The position numbers were made by a program, and so were the translations under genes. Under the pieces are notes generated by a model that searched no databases, was not told the DNA's origin, and saw only the letters and a list, made by a program, of their open reading frames with translations. Positions 32,732 through 42,100 of a stretch of 64,000 nt of DNA are shown here, in pieces. Each line of letters opens with the position of its first letter. Position 1 is the first letter of the stretch. The stretch comes from Peptoclostridium sp. (GTDB lineage Bacteria > Bacillota > Clostridia > Peptostreptococcales > Peptostreptococcaceae), in the NCBI RefSeq assembly GCF_009881055.1, contig NZ_WXFG01000021.1, positions 1-64,000 on the forward strand, read 5' to 3'.

Positions 32732-33581
32732 AAATTCATTTATTAAGGAGCCAATCTCTGTGTTGGTTCCTTTTTTAAAAAGCGAGGTGGGATTGGTGAC
32801 TTTGGAAGTCTTGGTATCGACCATGCATCAGTCTGATTTGGAAATTGTAAACAGGATGAACATCAGAACTGATGCCATAATAATAAACCAGTGCGACAGG
32901 AATGATTATTTTCAATATGAAGACGAAGCAAAAAAAATCAGAATGTACTCTTTCGACGAAAAAGGGGTTGGCCTTAGCAGAAATAGCGCTTTGATGAGAG
33001 CTACTGCAGATATATGCCTTATGGCCGACGATGACGTGGTATATGACGATGGCTATGAGAATGTGGTACTCGATGCATTTAAAAACAACCCGAGAGCCGA
33101 TATGATGATGTTCAATGTTCCCACTCTAAACAAGGACAGAAAAGATGACTTGAATATACAATCGCATGCGCGTGTCAATTTTACCAATTTCATGAGATAC
33201 GGAACATACTGCATTGCATTCAGAAGGGAAAGCGTCATTAGAGCAAACATATACTTTTCGCTGCTGTTTGGGGGGGGAGCTAAATATGCTTGCGGAGAGG
33301 ACACCATATTCATAGCAGACTGCCTGAAAAAAGGTCTGAAGATATATTCCAATCCAGCCAGGATAGGTACTGTCAAGCAAGAGGAATCTACATGGTTCAA
33401 GGGATACAATGAAAAATATTTTTTCGACAGGGGTGTACTGCACAAGAACCTGTTCAAGAGGCTGTCGGCTTTAATAAATGTCCAGTTTGCAATCAGAAAG
33501 TACAACCTATACAAGAGCGACATGGACTTTTGGGGAGCGATAAGACATATGAACCGTGGAAGCAGGGAGTGGGAAATATAA
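32718..33581 (+). CDS. Glycosyltransferase family 2 protein, divergent
   Basis: This 287-residue GT-A-like protein has a short N-terminal donor-binding fold (ISVLVPFLKSEVG), a KGVGLSRNSAL block, and MADDDVVYDDG as DxD-type metal site. GEDTIFIADCLKKG follows. It lacks the long C-terminal region of the copies upstream. It probably adds a sugar to the same lipid-linked unit. It is the last gene of the first glycan block; a 122-base gap follows. Confidence 0.75.
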   Translation: MVECKNSFIKEPISVLVPFLKSEVGLVTLEVLVSTMHQSDLEIVNRMNIRTDAIIINQCDRNDYFQYEDEAKKIRMYSFDEKGVGLSRNSALMRATADICLMADDDVVYDDGYENVVLDAFKNNPRADMMMFNVPTLNKDRKDDLNIQSHARVNFTNFMRYGTYCIAFRRESVIRANIYFSLLFGGGAKYACGEDTIFIADCLKKGLKIYSNPARIGTVKQEESTWFKGYNEKYFFDRGVLHKNLFKRLSALINVQFAIRKYNLYKSDMDFWGAIRHMNRGSREWEI

Positions 33582-33601
33582 GCGGAGGTTTTTATACAAA
33601 G

Positions 33602-33635
33602 AAGTTTATACCTTTTAATACGGCGGTATAATAAT
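33602..33635 (+). promoter_or_regulatory. Candidate promoter for the capsule operon
   Basis: TATAAT at about 33627-33632 has a weak TTTATA 16 bases upstream. The 122-base AT-rich gap between the two polysaccharide blocks is the natural place for a promoter. Confidence 0.35.
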
Positions 33636-33703
33636 ATTATAATAACATTAAGAAATCATTAAGAAAACATAAAAAGTTTACAAGTGGAAGGAAGTGCTCA
33701 AAA

Positions 33704-34369
33704 TTGGATAATATAGCAGTTTATGCGGATCCAAAGTCTCCGGTGGCCGAGGCGTACAGAAGCATACGAACAAGCATACAGTTTGCAAACATAGACCAGA
33801 CCATAAAAACGATAGTTATCACAAGCGCAAAATCAGGCGAAGGAAAGACAACGGTAGCTGCCAATATAGCCGCATCGCTGTCTTTGCTGGGGAGTAAGGT
33901 GGCTGCAATAGACTGCGATTTCAGAAAGCCGTCTGTCCACAAGATGTTTGGCATATCAAACAAGAAGGGGATAACAGATTTGCTGCTTTCACATGCCGAA
34001 AATGAATACGAAGGCTATATAAGAAAGATACCGGGCTCTGACATAGATATCATAACTGCAGGGCAGATACCGTCGAATCCTGCGGAGATTCTCAGCTCGA
34101 AGAGTATGAAGGGCCTTTTAGGAGTATTAAGAAGAGATTATGATTATGTGGTGATAGATACTCCGCCTGTTGGCATAGTGACTGACGCGTCGATAATATC
34201 GACTTATACTGATGGAACAATACTAGTGTGCAGCTCAGGATATGTCGAAGTAGATATGGCAAGAAAGGCAAAACGGACTCTAGAGAATGTTAACGCCAGA
34301 ATACTCGGCATAGTCTTAAACAATTTCATTGGCGAACACAATAAAGATAATTACTACTACTACGAATAA
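33704..34369 (+). CDS. BY-type tyrosine kinase (CpsD/CapB-like)
   Basis: This 221-residue cytoplasmic tyrosine kinase controls capsule polymer assembly with a CpsC/Wzz partner. Walker A is SAKSGEGKTT, Walker A' AIDCDFRKPS and Walker B YVVIDTPP. The C terminus has a tyrosine cluster (DNYYYYE), the usual autophosphorylation site. The TTG start at 33704 follows GGAAGGA. The next gene, its likely membrane activator, starts 11 bases downstream. Confidence 0.9.
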   Translation: MDNIAVYADPKSPVAEAYRSIRTSIQFANIDQTIKTIVITSAKSGEGKTTVAANIAASLSLLGSKVAAIDCDFRKPSVHKMFGISNKKGITDLLLSHAENEYEGYIRKIPGSDIDIITAGQIPSNPAEILSSKSMKGLLGVLRRDYDYVVIDTPPVGIVTDASIISTYTDGTILVCSSGYVEVDMARKAKRTLENVNARILGIVLNNFIGEHNKDNYYYYE

Positions 34370-34379
34370 GGGTGATTTT

Positions 34380-35114
34380 ATGCATGAAAAAATCGAACTT
34401 CGTGATTATATCAATATATTTTATAAGAGAAGAAAAACCATATTGACAATGACTATAGCTGCTATTCTGATTAGCGCCGGCTTGAGTTTTTTTGTACTTG
34501 ACCCTGTGTATGAATCGAGTACGCTTCTGATGGTCAAAAGACAAACTACCGGACAGGAAGTATACTACAGGTATGATGATATTATAATAAGCAAAATGCT
34601 TGTTAACACCTACGAAAAAATCATACAGTCGAAAACAGTTCTCTCCAAGGTTATAAGCAACCTCAATCTAAATATGGGGGTCGGGGAATTTAGAAAGCTT
34701 ATTACAGTAAATTTGCTTGAAGAAACTGAAATGATGGAAATCGTGGTGGAAAATAAAGACCCTGAAAAGGCGGCCATGATTGCAAACAATATAGCCTTCG
34801 TTTTTGCCCAAGAGGTATCAAGGATAATGGAGATACAAAACATAACGGTAATAGACGTTGCGGATATACCAACTGAGCCGGCAAAGCCCAACAGGATATT
34901 GATAATAGTGGCTGCGACGCTGCTGGGGCTGATAGGTGGGCTGTTCACAGCATTTTTGAGAGAATATCTTGATGATACAATAAAAACTCCTAATGATGTT
35001 GAAAAATATCTTGGGATACAGTTGATGGGAGTTATTCCATTTGACGGTGAAAGCCAAAAGAAGCAGAAGTGGCACATAAGTGCTCGTGGTGTCCCGGAGG
35101 AAAATGAGACATAA
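34380..35114 (+). CDS. Chain-length/kinase-activator protein (CpsC/Wzz-like), copy 1
   Basis: This 244-residue membrane protein has one membrane segment near residues 18-40 (TMTIAAILISAGLSFFV), an outside domain and a second segment near 175-200 (ILIIVAATLLGLIGG). PTEPAKPNRI ahead of the second segment is the proline-rich Wzz signature. The cytoplasmic tail activates the BY kinase upstream. The ATG at 34380 follows AGGGTGATTTT. Confidence 0.88.
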   Translation: MHEKIELRDYINIFYKRRKTILTMTIAAILISAGLSFFVLDPVYESSTLLMVKRQTTGQEVYYRYDDIIISKMLVNTYEKIIQSKTVLSKVISNLNLNMGVGEFRKLITVNLLEETEMMEIVVENKDPEKAAMIANNIAFVFAQEVSRIMEIQNITVIDVADIPTEPAKPNRILIIVAATLLGLIGGLFTAFLREYLDDTIKTPNDVEKYLGIQLMGVIPFDGESQKKQKWHISARGVPEENET

Positions 35115-35133
35115 AAAAAAGGGGGGAAGAGTT

Positions 35134-35802
35134 ATGGATATGGATGATAGCAAAAAAATCTCAAATATGAATATGATAGATATGCAGAAAAAATTCGCCT
35201 GTCTGTTTTTGAAAAGAGCAATGGATATAGTGGGATCTATTTTTGCAATCATTTTCTTTTTCCCACTGCTTCTATTGATAATGGTGGCAGTAAAGCTTGA
35301 TAACCCGCAAGCAAACATATTTTATGGTCACGAGAGGGTCGGACGTGACGGAGTCATGTTCAAATGCTGGAAGTTCAGGACAATGGTACCTAATGCCAAG
35401 GAACTGGTTGAGCAATTTACAGAAGAACAGAAAAAAGAATATGAGGAAAACTTCAAGCTTAAGGATGACCCCAGGATTACAAAACTCGGTTCGTTTCTCA
35501 GAACTACAAGCATGGATGAGTTGCCTCAGTTTTATAACATACTAAGGGGCGACATGAGTCTTGTGGGGCCAAGGCCTATAGTGCCGGCTGAGCTGGAGAG
35601 ATATGGACGGTATAAGGCTGTATATTTGTGCGTGAGGCCGGGCCTTACAGGTATGTGGCAGGTAAAGGGCAGGAGTGACACTACATACGAGCAAAGAATC
35701 AGCATGGATGTTGAGTATGTGAGAAACATGAGCATATATTTGGATTTAGTTCTGATAATTCAGACTGTGGTTAAGGTGATAAAGAAGGAAGGGGCGTATT
35801 GA
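35134..35802 (+). CDS. Initiating sugar-phosphate transferase (bacterial sugar transferase)
   Basis: This 222-residue membrane phosphoglycosyltransferase puts the first sugar-phosphate on undecaprenyl phosphate. One hydrophobic hairpin (GSIFAIIFFFPLLLLIM) is followed by the catalytic domain with YGHERVGRDGVMFKCWKFRT, the DDPRITKLGSFLR block, DELPQ and GDMSLVGPRP. Its presence marks the second block as a Wzy-type repeat-unit system. The ATG follows GGGGGGAAGAG. An open frame upstream overlaps the previous gene and is not needed. Confidence 0.93.
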   Translation: MDMDDSKKISNMNMIDMQKKFACLFLKRAMDIVGSIFAIIFFFPLLLLIMVAVKLDNPQANIFYGHERVGRDGVMFKCWKFRTMVPNAKELVEQFTEEQKKEYEENFKLKDDPRITKLGSFLRTTSMDELPQFYNILRGDMSLVGPRPIVPAELERYGRYKAVYLCVRPGLTGMWQVKGRSDTTYEQRISMDVEYVRNMSIYLDLVLIIQTVVKVIKKEGAY

Positions 35803-35803
35803 T

Positions 35804-36631
35804 GTGGACGAAGGCGGAACAATGATAAGTTTTGTAATACTAACATGGAATTCAGAAAAGTACATAGGAAACTGCATAGAATCTATTTTGGAAAATGTTA
35901 TGTTGCAAAACGAAGTCATTGTTGTAGACAACGGTTCACAGGATAGTACAAGAGAAATTGTCAAAAATTATGAGAGTGTAGTCCTTGTGGAAATGGGCGG
36001 CAATATGGGGACAACTGTCTCGAGAAATGAAGGGATAAAGCGCTCAAGCAAGGAGAGCAAATATATTTGCATACTCGATTCTGATACCGTGGTCCAAAGT
36101 GGCACCTTTGAAAGACTTGTTGATGTTTTCGAAAAAAACGAAGACATTGGTCTGGCAGCCCCCTTCATGTTTTATGCTGACGGAAGGAGACAGAATTCAT
36201 TTAAAAAGTTTCCTACGCTATTTCAAAAGCTAAGCAAACTTTCACCTGTCGCTACTATGTACAGATGGGGTGAAAAAGACGAATCATATGATGATTGGGA
36301 ATCCGACAAGAATGACGAGTTTTTCGATGTGGATTATGCAATTTCAGCCTGCTGGCTTATTAAGAAGCATGCATTAGAGCGTGTAGGTCTCTTTGACGAG
36401 AAAATATTTTATTCTCCGGAGGATGTAGACCTTTGTCTGAGAATATGGAAGAACAACTACAGGGTTGTTGCAGTTCCCAAAACCAGGATAATACATCACT
36501 ATCAGAGAATAAGCAGGAAAAATCCGCTTAGCAGGATGGCCGTAGAACACCTAAGGGGCCTTCTATACTATTTTAACAAGCACGGGTACTATATAAGCAG
36601 AAGGAAACTCTACAGGAATATCGGGAGGTGA
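35804..36631 (+). CDS. Family 2 glycosyltransferase (WcaA/rhamnosyltransferase-like)
   Basis: This 275-residue GT-A enzyme has FVILTWNSEKYIGNCIES, VDNGSQDS, a GTTVSRNEGI block and a C-terminal DxD-like site in LDSDTVVQ. GLFDEKIFYSPEDVDLCLR is typical of dTDP-rhamnose-type or related transferases, but the donor is not certain. The GTG start at 35804 follows GAAGGAAGGGG; an ATG at 35822 is nearly as good. It runs into the next gene after 10 bases. Confidence 0.82.
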   Translation: MDEGGTMISFVILTWNSEKYIGNCIESILENVMLQNEVIVVDNGSQDSTREIVKNYESVVLVEMGGNMGTTVSRNEGIKRSSKESKYICILDSDTVVQSGTFERLVDVFEKNEDIGLAAPFMFYADGRRQNSFKKFPTLFQKLSKLSPVATMYRWGEKDESYDDWESDKNDEFFDVDYAISACWLIKKHALERVGLFDEKIFYSPEDVDLCLRIWKNNYRVVAVPKTRIIHHYQRISRKNPLSRMAVEHLRGLLYYFNKHGYYISRRKLYRNIGR

Positions 36632-36641
36632 GTTACAGAGT

Positions 36642-37931
36642 ATGAACATACTTTTCATAACTATATATTTTCCGCCTATGAATAATTCTGCCAGTATAAG
36701 GAGTCTTTATTATGTAAACTATCTGAGAAAACTCGGGCACAATGTGGGAGTCGTAACCTGCAGATATAACGAGGATCACATATATCATGATAGTGCACTG
36801 AATGAGAGAATAGACGGGGATGTGCGGATTTATAGAGAATCGGCAGGATACGTGTATTCAAAGACATACGCCAAAAAGGGTGAATCTGGTGATGGAGGTC
36901 GGGGGGGAGCATCAGGTACGGCAAGGATTAAAGGCGTTTTGAAAAAGTACATGGCAGTCCCCGATTCTTTTGTTTTTTGGCAAAAAAATGCCATCAAAAA
37001 AGCAGAGGAATTAATCGGAGCGGGGGAATATGACATGGTATTTTCAATGCATGAGCTTCCGTCCAGTCATATGGTGGCATACAGCATCAAAAAAAGAATG
37101 CCTGGAATACGCTGGGTAGCCTACTGGAGTGATCCATGGACCGTCCAAAGCAGTGAAAGAAACGACCAACCGCTTTTGAGAAAGCTTTACGAAAGGGGCG
37201 TCGAAAAAAACGTTGTGATGGAAGCTGACATATGTCTGTTTACTTCGGAGCAGACGAGGAATATGTATGTGGACACATTCGGGCTTGAGCCCGATAAGAC
37301 GGGAATTGTGTACAGGGGATATGACGGCGCATACTACGATAAAATCAGGGGACTAGGAGCACCGGAGGGTATATTGCCAGACAGGATTAACATAGTGCAC
37401 ACCGGAGCCATATACACACAGCTAAGGGATGTGGATCCGTTCATAGACGCAATAAGAACAATAAAATCAAGCAGCCCTGAGCTTTATGAGCGGCTCAATA
37501 TAGTTTTGCTTGGGGAAATCGACAACATCAAAAACATACAGAGCTTTGAAGATTTGGATATCATAAGCATAAGAAAGAGAGCGCCGTTTGAAGAAGCATT
37601 AAGGTACATGATTTTTTCTAATGTCAACATATTATGGGGAAACAAGGCTTCAAGCCAAATACCAGGCAAGGTCTATGAGTACATGGGTACAGATAGCTGC
37701 ATACTTACAATACTCGGAGACGAGCTCGATCCGCTGCTGGATATTATGAGCGAGGCCAATCGGGGACCTGTAGTCAGAAATGACAGCAAGGAGATATACA
37801 GAGCTGTAATGGATATCGCAAGCCGCATGGACACGGGAACAATGCCGGGCGGCTGGAGCAACAGAAACGAAAAATACAGATGGGAAAATGTGGTGGCTGA
37901 TTTGGCAGAAAAGATTGCAGTGAAAGCCTGA
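36642..37931 (+). CDS. Family 4-type glycosyltransferase, copy 1
   Basis: This 429-residue GT-B protein has N-terminal ITIYFPPMNNSASIRSLYYV, the second-domain block VHTGAIYTQLRDV, and QIPGKVYEYMGTDSCI, which resembles the donor-binding E-x7-E region. It resembles WbuB-like transferases of O-antigen loci. The ATG at 36642 follows the preceding GT2 gene closely. The donor and acceptor are unknown. Confidence 0.82.
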   Translation: MNILFITIYFPPMNNSASIRSLYYVNYLRKLGHNVGVVTCRYNEDHIYHDSALNERIDGDVRIYRESAGYVYSKTYAKKGESGDGGRGGASGTARIKGVLKKYMAVPDSFVFWQKNAIKKAEELIGAGEYDMVFSMHELPSSHMVAYSIKKRMPGIRWVAYWSDPWTVQSSERNDQPLLRKLYERGVEKNVVMEADICLFTSEQTRNMYVDTFGLEPDKTGIVYRGYDGAYYDKIRGLGAPEGILPDRINIVHTGAIYTQLRDVDPFIDAIRTIKSSSPELYERLNIVLLGEIDNIKNIQSFEDLDIISIRKRAPFEEALRYMIFSNVNILWGNKASSQIPGKVYEYMGTDSCILTILGDELDPLLDIMSEANRGPVVRNDSKEIYRAVMDIASRMDTGTMPGGWSNRNEKYRWENVVADLAEKIAVKA

Positions 37932-37945
37932 AGAGGGGAATTTAA

Positions 37946-38644
37946 ATGCGAGAAACATACGGATTAAGAGAATATCTAAATATAATATGGAAACAGAAAA
38001 TAACAGTCACAGCTGTCACGTTGATAATCATGTCAATAGGCGCTGCATTTAGCTTCTTCCTGATTGAGCCTGTTTACGAATCGGGCACGACCCTGGTGAT
38101 AAACAGAATAGAGAATGAGACTGAAAGATATCTGGATTTTGACGATGTGGTATTGAATCAGAAACTCGTCAACACCTATGGTAAGTTGGCCAAATCGGAC
38201 GCAGTGATGAAGAAATCCATGCAGAAGCTCAATATAAGCATGGATATAGAGGAATTCAGAAAAAATGTTTCTGTAACCATATACCCGGACACCGAGATAA
38301 TTGAAATATCGGTTCTAAACACAAATGCAAGAGATGCGGCAAGGATAGCCAATGACTTGGCAAGCTCATTTATTGATGAAATTAAAAGATTAATGGAGCT
38401 TGAGAATGTCAGGATTATTGATGCGGCTCAGGTACCAAGCAGTCCAGCCAAGCCCGAAAAGATGGTCATAATGATTGTGACGGGCTTCATAGGAATGATG
38501 GTTGGGTTGTTTATAGCGTTCTATAGAGAATATCTCGACTATACAATAAAAACTCCCCAGGATATAGAACGTGAGCTTGGAATCAAGGTTATGGGTGTTG
38601 TTCCAAATTACAAACAGACAGGATATAGGGGACGTACGCTATGA
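37946..38644 (+). CDS. Chain-length determinant protein (CpsC/Wzz-like), copy 2
   Basis: This 232-residue second Wzz-domain protein has the same layout as the one at 34380: two membrane segments (VTLIIMSIGAAFSFFLI and MVIMIVTGFIGMMVGLFIA) around an outside domain, and PSSPAKPEK before the second segment. No second kinase gene lies beside it. It may set chain length for the polymerase, whose gene overlaps its stop by 4 bases. AGAGGGG precedes the ATG. Confidence 0.85.
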   Translation: MRETYGLREYLNIIWKQKITVTAVTLIIMSIGAAFSFFLIEPVYESGTTLVINRIENETERYLDFDDVVLNQKLVNTYGKLAKSDAVMKKSMQKLNISMDIEEFRKNVSVTIYPDTEIIEISVLNTNARDAARIANDLASSFIDEIKRLMELENVRIIDAAQVPSSPAKPEKMVIMIVTGFIGMMVGLFIAFYREYLDYTIKTPQDIERELGIKVMGVVPNYKQTGYRGRTL

Positions 38645-39906
38645 TTGCGATTATTAAAGTATTTTGGATATTTTGCTGCTTTAACCTGGCTTTGCTTTAC
38701 ATTTCAAGCAAGCACAACAAAACAATTGCACATTTGATGCTGGCAACATTGCTTGTAAACATAGCATATCCTTTGTATATAGACCTGAACAAGGAATATA
38801 CAGTATATATCACATCTATGGCTATCGTACTTATTTTATACAATGTTATCATATCAACTTATAACAGGGACTCTTTTCCCTCGGACTTTTCGCTGGACAT
38901 ATCAAAGGAAATGAACATAGTAACTGTCAGCCTGGCCATGATATATGTAATTACAGCATTCCAATTGCTAGTTCTTAAAATATACAGGTATGAAACATAC
39001 GCTTATATATTTTTCAGCTACGTGGTGGTTCAGCTTATAATTGTATTTTTCTACAACATCAGAAACAAGTTTGAAAGGGATACTTTAATTACGTTTATTA
39101 GTTTTTTATCTCTAGGCAATTCATTCCTCGGATTTTACGAGGCTTTCAACGGAGTGTATCGAGTAGGCGGACTTGTCGGATACTGCAACGGAGCAGGGAA
39201 TCTGGGCGCCATACTGCATGCCGTATTGCTGTATAAATTCTGGAACAATAAAAGCCTTTATAATTTAGCTGTTCTGGTGCTCAACCTGGAATTTACTTAT
39301 CTTACCTACACCAGAACTGGATATATTGCGATTTTTGTTGAAACAGTAATTTTTGTGCTATTCCTCATATTCAAAGACAGCGACAAGAAAGCAGTCGTTA
39401 AAAAGCTGTTTTTTGCAGGGATTTCAATCGCTGCCGTGGTTTCGCTTTATGCTGTGTATATTGACGACATTATCGGCATGTATAATGAGATGTTTAACTA
39501 CAGGGGTTCGACGCAGTCCATGAGATTCGTCCAATTTCAAAGAGTGTTCAAGGTTTTCTTTGAATCGCCCTTCATAGGGATAGGAGCCGGACAGTATGCT
39601 CATTACTATCTGATGACACATTTCATATCGGATTTTGATATACACTCGCAGTGGCTCAGCATAATAACAGAACAAGGCTTGTTAGTCTTTATAAGCTATG
39701 CGTTTTTTTACACTGCAGTATTCTTGATGCTGTTCAAACGATGCAGGGGAGAAGATTTGTGGTTTGCAATAGCCATATTCGCTGGAAACAGCATAGCCAT
39801 AAATTTCAATGTGAACCAGTATTACGGGATAAACATATATTTATTCTATTTGATAGTGTGTGGATTTATTTTTTCAAGCAAAGTAAAGGAAAAGAAAAGC
39901 GATTAG
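38641..39906 (+). CDS. Polysaccharide polymerase / O-antigen ligase-like membrane protein (Wzy)
   Basis: This 421-residue membrane protein has about 11-12 hydrophobic segments and an outside loop containing FESPFIGIGAGQYAHYY and DIHSQWLSIITEQG, which resembles the Wzy/WaaL signature loop. Wzy joins repeat units outside the membrane. Sequence similarity in this family is low, so the call rests on topology, length and its place between Wzz and glycosyltransferases. The start overlaps the Wzz gene stop. Confidence 0.8.
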   Translation: MIAIIKVFWIFCCFNLALLYISSKHNKTIAHLMLATLLVNIAYPLYIDLNKEYTVYITSMAIVLILYNVIISTYNRDSFPSDFSLDISKEMNIVTVSLAMIYVITAFQLLVLKIYRYETYAYIFFSYVVVQLIIVFFYNIRNKFERDTLITFISFLSLGNSFLGFYEAFNGVYRVGGLVGYCNGAGNLGAILHAVLLYKFWNNKSLYNLAVLVLNLEFTYLTYTRTGYIAIFVETVIFVLFLIFKDSDKKAVVKKLFFAGISIAAVVSLYAVYIDDIIGMYNEMFNYRGSTQSMRFVQFQRVFKVFFESPFIGIGAGQYAHYYLMTHFISDFDIHSQWLSIITEQGLLVFISYAFFYTAVFLMLFKRCRGEDLWFAIAIFAGNSIAINFNVNQYYGINIYLFYLIVCGFIFSSKVKEKKSD

Positions 39907-39940
39907 TTGACAGTGACAGTGCTGTAGGGGAGATGACGCC

Positions 39941-41020
39941 ATGCTCAATATATGTATAACGGCTGATCATGAACTTTTTTTCGGCCAAAATTATGGAACG
40001 GAGGAAGAGGTTCTCCTTGAGCCTACTTACAGGCTGATGGACATGCTGGCGGAAAATGGGGCCAGCCTAGTGCTTATGAGCGACGTACTTTCAATATTCA
40101 GGTATAGGGAGCTTGGGATGCACGAGTTTCCAGATGGTATGGAGGAGCAGCTGCTGTATGCCATCAAAAATGGCCATGACGTGCAGCTCCATATCCACTC
40201 TCATTGGCTCACCTCGACATATAGACAGGGAACGTGGAATTTCGACTACACAAAATACAGGATTCATGATTTGGGGTTTGAAGAAAGAGATGATGGGATA
40301 CCTAGCGCGGTGGAGATAATACGGAAGGGCAAGAACTACCTTGAAGAATTGCTAAGACCGGCAGACAGCAGCTATGCATGCAGAGCATTCAGGGCCGGTG
40401 GATGGAATTTGCTCCCGGAGAGGGAGCTTTTAAAATCCCTAGCAAGTGAAGGCATATGGATTGACTCTAGCATATTCAGAGGTGGACGCCTGAAGACAGG
40501 GATACATGGCTTTGACTATACGAAAGTTCCCAAAAGCATAAACTGGTGGATTGATCCTGACCTGGGCATAGAGCATGAAGCACAAAAGGGCGACGGAAGA
40601 ATACTTGAGATGGTCATAGGCTCATACTACGGGAGACCTGGATTGCTGGCGAAAAAAATAGAAAACAGCGTCAGGGGCAGGCTTAGAAAAAGAAGACTGG
40701 GAGAGACCCCGCAGAGAGGAACGGCCTTTTCGGATTCTAAAGGAGCCTTTGAAACTTTCGTAAAAAGGCTTGAGAACTACATTTTCCAGCCCATAATGCT
40801 AACATATGACGGCTTGTGCAAGGAAATTATGGTGGACATTGTAAAGCAGTATTTGAAAAGCTTTGACTGCGAAAACAATGACTATTACCTGTCGGTCATA
40901 GGGCATCCCAAAAGCATGAGCAATATTGGAATGCTAGAGCTTGAAGGCTTTTGCAGGCACATGAATAAAGAATATAAAGGAATGGTAAGATTCGTGAACA
41001 CGTCAGACATTAAAATCTAG
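39941..41020 (+). CDS. Polysaccharide deacetylase-superfamily protein, copy 1
   Basis: This 359-residue protein has NodB-fold marks: N-terminal CITADHE (D/H metal region), the HIHSH motif at about residue 84 and ACRAFRAGGWNLLPE. Metal-dependent deacetylases of this fold remove N- or O-acetyl groups from polysaccharides. There is no signal peptide, so it may act on lipid-linked units inside the cell or be non-catalytic; this is uncertain. A GGGGAG site precedes the ATG. Confidence 0.72.
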   Translation: MLNICITADHELFFGQNYGTEEEVLLEPTYRLMDMLAENGASLVLMSDVLSIFRYRELGMHEFPDGMEEQLLYAIKNGHDVQLHIHSHWLTSTYRQGTWNFDYTKYRIHDLGFEERDDGIPSAVEIIRKGKNYLEELLRPADSSYACRAFRAGGWNLLPERELLKSLASEGIWIDSSIFRGGRLKTGIHGFDYTKVPKSINWWIDPDLGIEHEAQKGDGRILEMVIGSYYGRPGLLAKKIENSVRGRLRKRRLGETPQRGTAFSDSKGAFETFVKRLENYIFQPIMLTYDGLCKEIMVDIVKQYLKSFDCENNDYYLSVIGHPKSMSNIGMLELEGFCRHMNKEYKGMVRFVNTSDIKI

Positions 41021-41034
41021 AAGGGGTGAGCTGT

Positions 41035-42099
41035 TTGAGGGCTGCATTGATAGGTAGTTGCGCGCCGCCTTTTGGCGGAATTGAAGTTCATATAAAAAGG
41101 CTCGCTGATGTGCTGGAGAAAAGCGGCATAAAGGTTACTATATACGATATAGAAAACGTCAGCGAATCGAGTGACAGGCGCTTGAAGAAGATAGCCAGGG
41201 CAAAGTTGTGGGTGCTCTGGTATTTTTTTACAATAAAAGAAGACATAATACATGTGCATACGCTCAGCTGGAAGCACAGGGCGGCGATGACTTTCATATC
41301 AAAAGTCAGGAGGAAAAAGATAATATTAACCTTCCACAGCTTCAGGTACGAAATTGAAAATATGGGCTTTTGGGAGAAGAAACTCGCACGTTATGTTTTA
41401 AAAAATGCAGATCTGATAATAGCCGTTTCTGAGAAGGTGCAGGAAAAGCTCGAGCTGTGGGGATGCAGCAAAGACAAGATTCGCTGCATCAACGGCTTTC
41501 TGCCTCAAACTGCTGGCAAAGGGATTCTTCCGGAGTATGTAATGGAATTCATAGCCGCGCATGAAATGATAGCCTCAGCCAACGGCTCAAACATGAATTT
41601 TTACAGGGGAGAGGATCTGTATGGGCTTGACATGCTTGTGGAGCTGTGTGGACGAATTTCGCAAAAATACGATGTTGGTTTTATTTATTGCATCTCAAAA
41701 GGGTATATAAACAATCTAGATTACTACGAGCATATTAAGGATGTCATTCGGGAAAAGGGCATAGAGGACAGATTCCTCTTTGTGCATGAAAACCTTGAGT
41801 TTGAAGCTGTATTGAAAAAATCGAATTTTTTTATAAGACCGACGAATACGGATGGATATGCTCTCTCGGTTGCTGAGGCTTTATACAGCGGGGTGCCCAG
41901 CATAGCAAGCGATGTCTCAAGGCGGCCCATTGGAAGCATATTGTTCAAGACACGCGATAGTGAGGACCTGTATCAAAAGACGGTTGAATTGATAGACAAT
42001 ATTGAGGAGCATGAAAAGCGTCTTAATAATTTACCGAAAGAGGAAAATACGGAACTGATTCTTAAAGTTTATAAGGACATCCTGGGTAAGGAGGGGTAG
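41035..42099 (+). CDS. Family 4-type glycosyltransferase, copy 2
   Basis: This 354-residue GT-B protein has GSCAPPFGGIEVHIKRLADVL at the N terminus (glycine-rich acceptor loop), DIIHVHTLSWKHRAA and RPTNTDGYALSVAEALYSG in the second domain, with SVAEAL matching the E-x7-E donor motif. The TTG start at 41035 was chosen because AAGGGG ends 8 bases upstream; an in-frame GTG at 41026 overlaps that site. It joins the next gene almost directly (1 base). Confidence 0.82.
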   Translation: MRAALIGSCAPPFGGIEVHIKRLADVLEKSGIKVTIYDIENVSESSDRRLKKIARAKLWVLWYFFTIKEDIIHVHTLSWKHRAAMTFISKVRRKKIILTFHSFRYEIENMGFWEKKLARYVLKNADLIIAVSEKVQEKLELWGCSKDKIRCINGFLPQTAGKGILPEYVMEFIAAHEMIASANGSNMNFYRGEDLYGLDMLVELCGRISQKYDVGFIYCISKGYINNLDYYEHIKDVIREKGIEDRFLFVHENLEFEAVLKKSNFFIRPTNTDGYALSVAEALYSGVPSIASDVSRRPIGSILFKTRDSEDLYQKTVELIDNIEEHEKRLNNLPKEENTELILKVYKDILGKEG

Positions 42100-42100
42100 A